DNA of 64,000 nucleotides from CADEDH01 sp041394285 (GTDB taxonomy: Bacteria > Actinomycetota > Acidimicrobiia > Acidimicrobiales > SZUA-35). Positions 25,963 through 33,458 of the stretch are shown in pieces. The stretch is from positions 367,915 to 431,914 of the forward strand of contig JAWKIL010000003.1 in NCBI GenBank assembly GCA_041394285.1. Direction: 5' to 3'. Both the position numbers and the translations under genes were made by a program. How positions within the stretch are numbered: position 1 is the stretch's first letter; every line of letters starts with the position of its first letter. The notes under the pieces are model-generated. The model worked only from the letters and a program-made list of their open reading frames with translations, was not told the DNA's origin and did no database searches.

Positions 25963-27193
25963 CGTCGGTCGCCTCCTCGCCGCCGGAGGTTGCGGCGGGT
26001 CGGTCGCCCGCGATCCGGTAGATCTCGCTCCGCCGGAGGCCGAGCGGCCGGAGGGCGTCGGCGAGCTGGCGGCCGGGCACGCCGGCGTCGAGCAGGTGCC
26101 GCACGACAGCGTCGAGGTCCACGGCACGGCTGGCGCCGGGGGCCGGGCCGACCACGAACCGGCGGTCGCCGTCGGGACCGTCGGGTCTGTTCGGAGCGTC
26201 GGGGCTGTCGGCCCATCGGGGGCGCAGGTCGGCGGCGACGGCGAGCGGTGCCATGGCCAGGCCGAGGTCGACGACGGCGTCATCGGCCCAGCACGCCCGA
26301 AGGGGAACCAGACCCCGGAGCCAGGCGGCGACGCCCTCCGCCTCCTCGGCCGGCACGTCGAACACCACCGGGCAGGCGGTCAGCGCCGTCAGTTGCTGCA
26401 GGTCGGGCTGGCGGAGGCGGCGCCCGGTCACCCGCCCCAGGTGCAGCGCCGGCACCGGCGGCAGGCCGGCGGCCAGCAGGGCGGCGGCGTCCGGATCGGC
26501 CGGGCAGGCCAGCCGGGCGCCGGCCGCCACCAGCGCATGGAGCCGGGCCAGGGCCGATGGCCCGAGCCGCCCGATCGGCCCGGAGCCGACCGCCCGGATG
26601 GTGCCGCCCGACTCCAGCACCGGCTCGATACCGGCGCCCACCGCACCGGCCCCAGCGTTGCCGGGCCGGGCCCGGAGCGGACGGTCGGGGGCGCCCAGGT
26701 CGAGGGCAACCGCAGCGCTCCGCCACAGGGCACCGAGCCGCCCCGCCGGCTCGGACGGAGCGAGGATCACGAGCGGAGGCGGCGGTTGGCGCTCGGTGAT
26801 GGTGAACGTGACCGGCCGCCCCGGCTCGGCCAGAGCGGCGGCCAGCTCCCGGGGCAGGTCGGCGGCGACCCCGGCCGCCCCCACCGCCAGGGTGACGGCG
26901 TCGGCGTGGCGGCTGCGGCGGATCACGAACCGGTCGGTGACGGCGTGCTCGGGGTTGATCACGGCCGAGCCGCTCCCCCGCCGGTCGCCGGCCCCGAGCT
27001 CGTAGGTCACGGCGCCCCGCAGCTGGGCCAGGGCCTCGGCGTCGAACGCGGCCGACACCCCGGCCACGCAGGTGGCGCGGGGTGTGATGGCGGCGTCGGC
27101 CGTCAGCTCCAGCGTCTTGTCGTGGGTGACCCGGATGGCCGGGTGGCCCACGGCGTTCACCGTCACCGATCGGCCTTGCCGCCCTGGGCTCAT
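25952..27193 (-). CDS. DUF371 protein fused to a degenerate RsmI-like domain
   Basis: 413 residues. The N-terminal 130 match DUF371, a domain best known from archaea: VGHPAIRVTHDKTLELT, ITPRATCVAGVSA, and a second strand set with ADLPRELAAALAEPG. The rest resembles RsmI, which 2'-O-methylates C1402 of 16S rRNA. AVGSGPIGRLGPSALARL corresponds to the RsmI N-terminus, and the C-terminal GVPGRQLADALRPLGLRRSEIYRIA to its helical tail. The SAM-binding glycine loop is not recognisable. The ATG overlaps the previous stop (ATGA) and the 3' end overlaps the A1408 methyltransferase. RsmI similarity is moderate. Confidence 0.68.
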   Translation of the reverse strand: MSPGRQGRSVTVNAVGHPAIRVTHDKTLELTADAAITPRATCVAGVSAAFDAEALAQLRGAVTYELGAGDRRGSGSAVINPEHAVTDRFVIRRSRHADAVTLAVGAAGVAADLPRELAAALAEPGRPVTFTITERQPPPPLVILAPSEPAGRLGALWRSAAVALDLGAPDRPLRARPGNAGAGAVGAGIEPVLESGGTIRAVGSGPIGRLGPSALARLHALVAAGARLACPADPDAAALLAAGLPPVPALHLGRVTGRRLRQPDLQQLTALTACPVVFDVPAEEAEGVAAWLRGLVPLRACWADDAVVDLGLAMAPLAVAADLRPRWADSPDAPNRPDGPDGDRRFVVGPAPGASRAVDLDAVVRHLLDAGVPGRQLADALRPLGLRRSEIYRIAGDRPAATSGGEEATDGGC

Positions 27194-27693
27194 GAGCGGC
27201 GCCGGGCCCGCCAGGGCCGGGCCACGGCCACGAACGCCACCAGCCCCAGCAGCAGTGGGAGCACGCCAGGGCTCATGGACACGGCCAGCCCGGAAGCACC
27301 CTCGTCGTGGACCTCCACCGACGACCCGACGAAGGGGAACAGCCAGCTCGACACCGGCCGGCCGACGCCGGAATCGAGCACGCCCTCGGCGTAGTACAGC
27401 GACAGGAAGAAGAAGGCCAACAGGGTCAGGGCCGCCACCACCAACCCGGCCGAGATTCCCGCCGACCACGACGTGCGCCGGATCTCCCGGCTCGACTCAT
27501 GGGCCAGCCGACGCAGCCCGCCCAGCCCGAGCAGGGCCCGGCCCATCCCGACGTCGGCGGCCGCCGCTCTCAGGTTGCCGGCCAGCTCCCGACGTAGGTC
27601 TCGCCGGTCCCGCCGGCCGACGCCGTAGACGTCGAGCCAGAAGTCGTAGCGGAACTTGGCCCACCAGAGCCGGACGTTGTCTGTCACCCGCAT
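27190..27693 (-). CDS. Membrane protein of a PadR operon
   Basis: 167-residue protein with a basic N-terminal region (residues 1-75, RRDRRDLRRELAGNLRAAA) resembling the short permease-prefix/HAAS domain often encoded beside PadR regulators. Two transmembrane segments follow, about 79-100 and 139-157. AAAGGAGG lies seven bases from the ATG at 27693, so that start is preferred over 27699. It begins at the padR stop and ends overlapping the DUF371 gene. Function unknown. Confidence 0.75.
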   Translation of the reverse strand: MRVTDNVRLWWAKFRYDFWLDVYGVGRRDRRDLRRELAGNLRAAAADVGMGRALLGLGGLRRLAHESSREIRRTSWSAGISAGLVVAALTLLAFFFLSLYYAEGVLDSGVGRPVSSWLFPFVGSSVEVHDEGASGLAVSMSPGVLPLLLGLVAFVAVARPWRARRRS

Positions 27694-27695
27694 GA

Positions 27696-28064
27696 TCATG
27701 CCTCCTTTGCCTTAGCCATATCTCGCTCTTCACCCGGTACCGGGCTCTCCAGTACCTGGGCCACCGCCGATACCAGCTCCCCCCACGACCGGATCGACCG
27801 GGCCAGCTCGTCGAGCCCCTGGGGGGTGGTGCGGTAGTACTTGCGGGCCGGGCCCGACGAGGACCGCTCGAGCCGGGCGGCCAGGAAGCCCTGGCGCTCC
27901 AGCCGGGTGAGCGCCGGATAGATGGTGCCCTCCGCCAGCCCGGCGAAGCCGAGCTCCTGGAGGCGGACGACCACGGCGTAGCCGTAGCCCTCCTCCTCGG
28001 CCAGCACCTTGAGGAGCACCATCGTCAGCACCCCCTTGAGCAGTTGTGGATCGTTCTCAGCCAT
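27696..28064 (-). CDS. PadR family transcriptional regulator
   Basis: 122-residue winged-helix repressor. LLKGVLTMVLLKVLAEEEGYGY and GTIYPALTRLERQGFLAARLE form the wHTH, followed by RKYYRTTPQGLDEL. PadR proteins often sense drugs or phenolics and control transporters or resistance genes. It is the first gene of a four-gene chain: padR, membrane protein, DUF371 protein, A1408 methyltransferase. Two palindromes lie upstream, between it and the divergent Erm-like gene. Start ATG 28064. Confidence 0.93.
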   Translation of the reverse strand: MAENDPQLLKGVLTMVLLKVLAEEEGYGYAVVVRLQELGFAGLAEGTIYPALTRLERQGFLAARLERSSSGPARKYYRTTPQGLDELARSIRSWGELVSAVAQVLESPVPGEERDMAKAKEA

Positions 28065-28077
28065 GACACCACTATGT

Positions 28078-28093
28078 GGCCTAGTACTAGGCC
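28078..28093. promoter_or_regulatory. Perfect 16-bp palindrome, candidate PadR operator 1
   Basis: GGCCTAGTACTAGGCC, fully self-complementary, 14 bases upstream of the padR start and in the divergent gap with the Erm-like gene. Position and symmetry fit an autoregulatory operator. Confidence 0.65.
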
Positions 28094-28097
28094 TTGT

Positions 28098-28123
28098 CAA
28101 GTATTGGTCGACGTTCAGTACTT
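28098..28123. promoter_or_regulatory. Inverted repeat, candidate PadR operator 2
   Basis: CAAGTA and TACTTG arms with about 14 bases between. It shares the AGTACT-type sequence with the first palindrome, suggesting a second regulator dimer site. Confidence 0.5.
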
Positions 28124-28262
28124 GGCCACACCAACTGACAGGCGAACCTCGGACCCGACCCCGGCCATCACCGGCGACGACAGTGCCCACGCCAAAAGGC
28201 CAGCGGCGGTCGACTGAGGCCGCCTACGATCCCGGCGATGAGCATGCTGACGGTGATGCGCC

Positions 28263-28958
28263 GTGGCCGAGCGGGAACGCAACGGCAGCGGCACCAGCCG
28301 CCGTGGCCGGCAGCGCCGGGACCTCGGCCAGAACTTCCTCGTCGATGACCGGCTGATCAGCCGGTTCGTGGCCGGGCTGGACCTGGGCCCCGGCGATCTG
28401 GTGGTCGACATCGGCGCGGGGGCCGGTGCCCTCACCCTCCCCCTGGCCCGGACCGGGGCCGAGGTCTGGGCGGTGGAGGCCGACCCGGCGTGGGCGGCCC
28501 GGCTGCGGCACACGGCCGGTCGGGCCGAGCTGGCCGACGCCGTGCGGGTGGTCGAGGCCGACCTGCGCCGGCTCCGCCTTCCCCGCAACCGGCCCTACCG
28601 GGTGGTGGCCAACCCGCCGTTCGGGCTCACCTCCGAGGTGCTCGGCCTGCTGTTCGACGACCCCGGCCGCGGCCCCGTCCGGGCCGACCTGATACTCCAG
28701 CAGGAGGTCGCCCGCCGCCACGCGACCTCGCCGCCGTCGGCGCTTCGCACTGCGGCCTGGGCCCCGTGGTGGCGCTTCGAGCTGGGGCTGCGGATCGGTC
28801 GGGAGGCCTTCCGACCCCGCCCCTCGGTCGACGCGAGGGTCCTCACCGCCAGCCGGCGGGACGGTGACGACGTGCTACCGCTGTGGCTGGCCCCCACCTT
28901 CCTCGACCTTCTCCGCCCGGCCTGGGGCCGGGCCGGTCGGACGGGCGACGACGGGTAG
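28263..28958 (+). CDS. Erm-like 23S rRNA adenine N6-methyltransferase
   Basis: 231-residue methyltransferase of the Erm/KsgA superfamily. RRDLGQNFLVDDRLI at residues 18-32 and VVDIGAGAGALTLPLAR at 47-63 are the classic opening. ANPPF at 116-120 replaces the NLPY common in KsgA. The C-terminal LGLRIGREAFRPRPSVDARVL is the Erm signature; KsgA's longer C-terminal domain is absent. Erm enzymes methylate A2058 and block macrolides, lincosamides and streptogramin B. The gene is divergent from padR, whose operators probably serve both directions. Start is GTG. A housekeeping KsgA role is less likely. Confidence 0.85.
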   Translation: MAERERNGSGTSRRGRQRRDLGQNFLVDDRLISRFVAGLDLGPGDLVVDIGAGAGALTLPLARTGAEVWAVEADPAWAARLRHTAGRAELADAVRVVEADLRRLRLPRNRPYRVVANPPFGLTSEVLGLLFDDPGRGPVRADLILQQEVARRHATSPPSALRTAAWAPWWRFELGLRIGREAFRPRPSVDARVLTASRRDGDDVLPLWLAPTFLDLLRPAWGRAGRTGDDG

Positions 28959-28959
28959 C

Positions 28960-29055
28960 TCAGCTGCGGTTGCCCGGCCGCCAGCTGGCCAGCGACAGGA
29001 ACCACTGGGCCACGGCGTCGGCGAGGCCGGCGACCAGCCCGATCAATGCGTCCAT
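28960..29055 (-). CDS. Possible 31-residue hydrophobic peptide
   Basis: A short frame beginning MDALIGLVAGLADAVAQWF and ending in a basic tail. It could be an amphipathic or membrane peptide between the Erm-like and sortase genes. No strong ribosome site is visible, so it is weakly supported. Confidence 0.3.
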   Translation of the reverse strand: MDALIGLVAGLADAVAQWFLSLASWRPGNRS

Positions 29056-29093
29056 GACGACCCATGCTAGATGGTGACGGGCGCCGGGTCCGG

Positions 29094-29906
29094 TCAGACC
29101 CCCGGGTCGGGAGCGAGCTCGGCCACCACCACGATGTTGTCGCGGTAGCTGCGGGCGTCGTAGTCGAACTCGCCCCCGCAGGTGATGAGGGCCAACCGGG
29201 GTGGGCCCGACCGGGCGAAGAGCTGGTCGAACGGCAGCTCGGTCTTGTCCACCTGGACCCGCTCGGTCACCGTGAACCGGAGGCGCCGGCCGTCGCTCAG
29301 CGCCACCTCCACCAGGTCGCCGGGGCCGAGGCGGTCGAGGTGGCGGAAGGCCCCGTCGATGCCGTTCGAGGCGATGTGCCCGGCCAGCACGGCCGACCCG
29401 GGCCCACCCGGCAGCGGCCCGTAGCGGTACCAGCCCACCTCTTTGGGCGGGGGGATCGCCATCTCGCCGGTGGGTTCCACTCCGACGGCCTGCACCGCCA
29501 CCTCGTCCAGGCCGAGCTGGTCGATCGAGATCGACAGCGGCCGCACCTCGGCCTTCGCCCGATCCTCCGCCAGCTCACCCAGGTCGGCGGCGGGCGGCAG
29601 CGCCGGGGCCTGCTTCACCTCGTCGGCCGTGAGCCCGCCCGAGGCCGGTGCCCCGCCCGCTTCCCGCTCGGCATCGGCCCCCTGGGCGGCCGACCCGGCG
29701 GTGGGGCGGCCGCTGTCGGCCGCCCCACCCGTCGCCGGGGCCTGAGGAGAAGGGGCCCCGGATGATCCCAGCTGGTCGCCCCCGGCCTGGCCGCATCCGG
29801 CCACGACCGTCACGGCGGCCACGACCGCCGACAGGAGGCTGGCCGTGCGTCGCCGGGTCGTGCGGTCGGGCCCGCCGTCGCCGTTGCCCACCGATCGCTC
29901 CGCCAC
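29094..29906 (-). CDS. Class E/F-type sortase with lipoprotein signal
   Basis: 270-residue transpeptidase that links surface proteins to the envelope. The catalytic triad is visible: His in VLAGHIAS, Cys in LALITCGGEFD, Arg in SYRDNIVVV. The N-terminus is a basic region, a hydrophobic stretch and VAGC, a lipobox, so it may be anchored by a lipid rather than by a membrane helix. An Ala/Gly/Pro-rich linker of about 60 residues follows. It lies 18 bases behind a secreted DUF4397 protein with a sorting-type C-terminus, its likely substrate. Confidence 0.88.
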   Translation of the reverse strand: MAERSVGNGDGGPDRTTRRRTASLLSAVVAAVTVVAGCGQAGGDQLGSSGAPSPQAPATGGAADSGRPTAGSAAQGADAEREAGGAPASGGLTADEVKQAPALPPAADLGELAEDRAKAEVRPLSISIDQLGLDEVAVQAVGVEPTGEMAIPPPKEVGWYRYGPLPGGPGSAVLAGHIASNGIDGAFRHLDRLGPGDLVEVALSDGRRLRFTVTERVQVDKTELPFDQLFARSGPPRLALITCGGEFDYDARSYRDNIVVVAELAPDPGV

Positions 29907-29924
29907 CGCCGGCCCTCCGGTCGA

Positions 29925-30737
29925 TCAGGCCCGGACCCGCCGGACGGCCAGGCTGGCCAGCCCGCCGCCGCCCAGGGCCACCGCCGCCGCACCGGCCGTG
30001 ATCAGCAGGAGCGAAGCGGCGCCCGCGCCCTGACCCACCGGGGAGTCACCGGTCTGGACGGCAGTGGGGTTGGGGCCGAGACCGGTGATGGTCTCGGTGA
30101 CCACCTGCAGCCCGGCGTCGAGCGTGCCGGTGGCGTACACGATGAGCGCCGAGCCCTCGGCGATAGGCAGGTCGGCCGGGCCGATCACCACCGGGGTGCT
30201 GGCGCCGGCGGGAACGACCTCGGCCGTAACGGTGCCGGCGTCGAGGTCGGCCTTGGCCTCCTGGCCGTTGGCCAGGTTGGCGAAGGCGACGGTGCCGTTG
30301 GCCTTCACGTCCACCGCCGGGGCGGCGGCGGCGTGGCGCACGATCAAACGGCCCTTGCCGGCGGCCAGGGTGGCGGTGTCGTTCTGGAACACGGCCAGGG
30401 CGGGATTGCCGTCGGCGTCGAGATGGGCGAACACGGTGTAGTTACCGGTCGCCGGCAGGGCGACGTCGCCGGCGTCGATCAGCGTGTCGCTGGTGCCGGC
30501 GGCGTTGACCTTGAGCCCGGTGAGGGTCTGGCCGGCGAAGCTCGAAAGGTCCTGGGTGTCCTTGAAGGCGAAGTTGGAGAACACCACGTCGCCACCCACC
30601 ACCACGTCCACGTTCACCCCCGGAATACCGTGGATGAGGTGAATTCGAGCGCTGCTACTTTGGGCATTTGCCGGCCCAACGGCGAACATCATTGCCAGAA
30701 ATACGCCGAAAACGGCGATGAGGATCTTCCGTGTCAC
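29925..30737 (-). CDS. Secreted DUF4397 protein, probable sortase substrate
   Basis: 270-residue exported protein. Signal peptide about residues 1-25 (KILIAVFGVFLAMMFAVG, cleavage after ANA). The body matches DUF4397: ARIHLIHGIPGVNVDVVVGG and RLIVRHAAAAPAVDV mark two repeats. The C-terminus has the layout of a wall-sorting signal: a QTGD motif, a hydrophobic helix and RRVRA at the end. The motif departs from LPXTG. GTG 30737 is preferred because GGAG precedes it and the signal peptide then starts directly. Sortase gene immediately downstream. Confidence 0.85.
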   Translation of the reverse strand: MTRKILIAVFGVFLAMMFAVGPANAQSSSARIHLIHGIPGVNVDVVVGGDVVFSNFAFKDTQDLSSFAGQTLTGLKVNAAGTSDTLIDAGDVALPATGNYTVFAHLDADGNPALAVFQNDTATLAAGKGRLIVRHAAAAPAVDVKANGTVAFANLANGQEAKADLDAGTVTAEVVPAGASTPVVIGPADLPIAEGSALIVYATGTLDAGLQVVTETITGLGPNPTAVQTGDSPVGQGAGAASLLLITAGAAAVALGGGGLASLAVRRVRA

Positions 30738-30920
30738 GTCTCGCTCCATACTGGATCTACGCCACCAGGCGACCAACCAGGCGGCCAACCAGGCGGGATG
30801 CACTGGCTGCCCCTACTTACGCCGATGGAACGAAGATGGAGGCGCTTGTCGATTGTTTTATTCCTCTGCATCCATTCGGCGCTCGCCAACGAATTAGGGG
30901 TTGAATGGTAGGCTGGCCGG

Positions 30921-31559
30921 GTGTCTGTGACCCGGCTGCTCGTCCTGGGTGCCGTGCGCATCTTCCAGCCGGCCCATGGCTATCTCGTGCGGCGGGAGCT
31001 TCTGAGCTGGCAGGCCGACCAGTGGGCCCACCTCAATCCCGGCTCGGTCTACAACGCGTTGCGGACGCTGAGCCGCGACGGGCTCCTGGCCACCGACGAC
31101 GAGCCCGGGGCCCCGCCCAGCCCGACGGCCCCGCCCGGGCCGGCCGCCGGCAAGGTGCGCTACCGGCTCACCGGAGACGGGGAGACCGAGTTCCAGCGGC
31201 TGGTGAGACTGGCGCTGTGGGAGTTGCACCCATACGAGCCCGACTGGCTCCTGGCCGGGATGTCGTTCTGGTGGGCCCTGTCGCGCCAGGAGGTGCTCGA
31301 TGCACTGAGCGCTCGGCGCACCCAACTGGAGGGCCGGCAGGTCGCCACCGAGTACGCAGCCAAGGCGGTGGGGCAGTCGCCGTTCAAGCCCGAGTCCGTG
31401 GTCGAGCACTTCCTCCTCCACATCGAGCAGTTGCGGGGCGAGCTGGCCTGGGTCGACGCCACCCGGGAACGCATCGCCGCCGGCGCCTACTGGTTCGACG
31501 GCGAGCCCGACCTCCAGGTCCCACCGCCGGGAGATTCCTGGCTGCCCTCTCGGCCGTGA
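30921..31559 (+). CDS. PadR-like regulator (AphA/vir-type)
   Basis: 212-residue PadR-superfamily protein: LLVLGAVRIFQPAHGYLVRREL and PGSVYNALRTLSRDGLLA form the winged helix. A longer C-terminal helical domain (residues about 95-190) is typical of the subgroup with a C-terminal dimerisation domain. A Pro-rich insertion sits in the wing. Start GTG 30921. The ABC exporter genes follow after 160 bases, so it probably controls drug efflux. Confidence 0.85.
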   Translation: MSVTRLLVLGAVRIFQPAHGYLVRRELLSWQADQWAHLNPGSVYNALRTLSRDGLLATDDEPGAPPSPTAPPGPAAGKVRYRLTGDGETEFQRLVRLALWELHPYEPDWLLAGMSFWWALSRQEVLDALSARRTQLEGRQVATEYAAKAVGQSPFKPESVVEHFLLHIEQLRGELAWVDATRERIAAGAYWFDGEPDLQVPPPGDSWLPSRP

Positions 31560-31623
31560 CCCGGCCGCCCCTGCCCCCGGCCGACCTGTCCCCGTAGCCA
31601 CCCCCTTCCTCGTAGCCGTCTCG

Positions 31624-31633
31624 TGACTAGTCA
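31624..31633. promoter_or_regulatory. TGACTAGTCA palindrome before the ABC exporter
   Basis: A perfect 10-bp palindrome in an AT-richer patch upstream of the ATPase gene and behind the PadR-like gene. It may be a regulator site; this is suggestive only. Confidence 0.35.
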
Positions 31634-31719
31634 TCTTTTATTCAAACTTGACTACTGACGCCCGGGGGGACCATGATGACGCCTGGCCCCATCCCACCCT
31701 GCGTTCCTGGAGGCGCTCC

Positions 31720-32676
31720 GTGATCGAAGCCCGCGGTCTGGCCCGCACGTTCAGCACCCGTACCGGGCCGGTGGAGGCGGTGCGGGGCGTCGACCTCGAC
31801 GTGGCCGACGGCGAGATCGTCGGCTTCCTCGGGCCCAACGGGGCGGGCAAGACCACCACGCTGCGCATGCTCACCACGCTGCTCACGCCCACCGCCGGGC
31901 GGGCCACGGTGGCCGGTTGCGACCTGGCCACCGATCCGGTGGGGGTCCGCCGTCGCATCGGTTACGTGGCCCAAGGCGGCGTCACCTATCCCGAGGCCCG
32001 GGTGGGCGAGGAGGTGGTGGACCAGGCCCGCCTCTACGGCATCGACAAGGCCACCGGAGCCGAGCGGGGCCGGGCCCTGTTCGCCCAGCTCGACCTCGAC
32101 GCCGAGCTGTGGGGTCGCAACTGCGGTTCGCTGTCGGGCGGCCAGAGGCGCCGGCTCGACATCGTGATGGGCCTCGTCCACCAGCCGGTGCTGGTGTTCC
32201 TCGACGAGCCCAGCACCGGGCTCGACCCCCAGAGCCGGGCCAACCTGTGGGGCCATGTGCGGGGGTTGCGGGAGGGCGGCACCACCGTGTTCCTCACCAC
32301 CCATTACCTCGACGAGGCCGACGCCCTGTGCGACCGCATCCTCGTGATCGACCACGGGGTGATCGTGGCCGCCGGGTCCCCCGAGGAGCTGAAGCGCCAG
32401 GTGTCGGGCGACGCCGTGGTGCTCACCCTGGGCGACGCCGGGCGGGCGGCCGACGCCGCCACCGTGCTGAGCGGTGTCAACGGGACCGACGAGCCGGTGG
32501 TCGACGGCCGGCTGGTGTCGGTCCACGTGCCCGATGGCGGCCACCTCCTGCCCGCCCTGCTCCGGGACCTCGACCACAAGGGCATCGCTCTCGATGCGGT
32601 GGAGGTTCGCCGCCCCACGCTCGACGACGTGTTCCTGTCGCTCACCGGCCGCTCGCTACGGGAAGGCAACGACTGA
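31720..32676 (+). CDS. ABC exporter ATP-binding protein (DrrA-like)
   Basis: 318-residue ATPase of the daunorubicin-resistance type. Walker A GPNGAGKTTTLRML, signature LSGGQRRRLDI, Walker B VLVFLDEPSTGLDPQSR, switch His in TTHYLDEAD. A C-terminal domain typical of DrrA follows (RRPTLDDVFLSLTGRSL). GTG 31720 is chosen because TGGAGG lies seven bases upstream; the frame is open further back. The permease begins two bases after its stop. Confidence 0.95.
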   Translation: MIEARGLARTFSTRTGPVEAVRGVDLDVADGEIVGFLGPNGAGKTTTLRMLTTLLTPTAGRATVAGCDLATDPVGVRRRIGYVAQGGVTYPEARVGEEVVDQARLYGIDKATGAERGRALFAQLDLDAELWGRNCGSLSGGQRRRLDIVMGLVHQPVLVFLDEPSTGLDPQSRANLWGHVRGLREGGTTVFLTTHYLDEADALCDRILVIDHGVIVAAGSPEELKRQVSGDAVVLTLGDAGRAADAATVLSGVNGTDEPVVDGRLVSVHVPDGGHLLPALLRDLDHKGIALDAVEVRRPTLDDVFLSLTGRSLREGND

Positions 32677-32678
32677 CC

Positions 32679-33446
32679 ATGACCAGCTTCATGCGGGAAA
32701 CGTGGATCGTGTTCAGCCGGGCCATGCGGCTCAGCCTGCGCAACCCGATCTGGGTGGTGCTGGGCCTGATCCAGCCCGTGCTCTACCTCGCCCTGTTCGG
32801 TCCCCTGCTGGAGAAGGTGGTGCAGGCCACGCCCGACCTGCCGCCGGGCGACGCCTGGCAGATCTTCGTGCCGGGCCTGATGGTGCAGCTCGGCCTGTTC
32901 GGCACCGCCTTCGTAGGCTTCGGCCTGATCGCCGAGTACCGGGCCGGGGTGATCGAGCGGATGCGGGTCACGCCCGCCCACCGCCTGGCCCTGCTGTTGG
33001 GACGGGTGGCCCGCGACGTGGTGGTGATCCTGGTCCAGGGGACGTCGCTCACGCTGGCCGCCATCCCCTTCGGACTGCGGGCCCCGGTGGGCGGCGTGAT
33101 CGCCGCTCTGGTGATGGTGGGCCTGCTGGGCGCCGCCCTGTCGTCGCTGTCGTACACGGCGGCCCTGATCACCAAGAGCGAGGACGCGCTGGCCCCCCTG
33201 CTCAACGGGGTGGCCGTCCCCCTGCTGTTGCTGTCGGGGATCCTGTTGCCGATGACGCTGGCCCCCCGCTGGCTGCGGGTCCTGTCCGACGCCAACCCGT
33301 TCAAGCACGCCGTCGATGCCGTGCGGGCCCTGTTCCGGGGCGAGACCGGCGGCTCCGCCATCGGCTGGGGTGTGGTGTCCGTCGTCGCCCTCGTCGCCGT
33401 GAGCCTCTGGCTCGGGGCCCGGACGTTCAGGGCCGAGGCCGGCTGA
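32679..33446 (+). CDS. ABC-2 type permease (DrrB-like)
   Basis: 255-residue inner-membrane exporter subunit with six hydrophobic segments, starting at IWVVLGLIQPVLYLALFGPL. The ABC-2 signature is around LLNGVAVPLLLLSGILLPMTLAP, and NPFKHAVDAVRALF is typical of DrrB proteins. Translationally linked to the ATPase gene. Substrate is not predictable; the upstream PadR-like gene suggests a toxic compound. Convergent with the monooxygenase gene 12 bases away. Confidence 0.93.
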   Translation: MTSFMRETWIVFSRAMRLSLRNPIWVVLGLIQPVLYLALFGPLLEKVVQATPDLPPGDAWQIFVPGLMVQLGLFGTAFVGFGLIAEYRAGVIERMRVTPAHRLALLLGRVARDVVVILVQGTSLTLAAIPFGLRAPVGGVIAALVMVGLLGAALSSLSYTAALITKSEDALAPLLNGVAVPLLLLSGILLPMTLAPRWLRVLSDANPFKHAVDAVRALFRGETGGSAIGWGVVSVVALVAVSLWLGARTFRAEAG

Positions 33447-33458
33447 GCCGGCGCCCGG

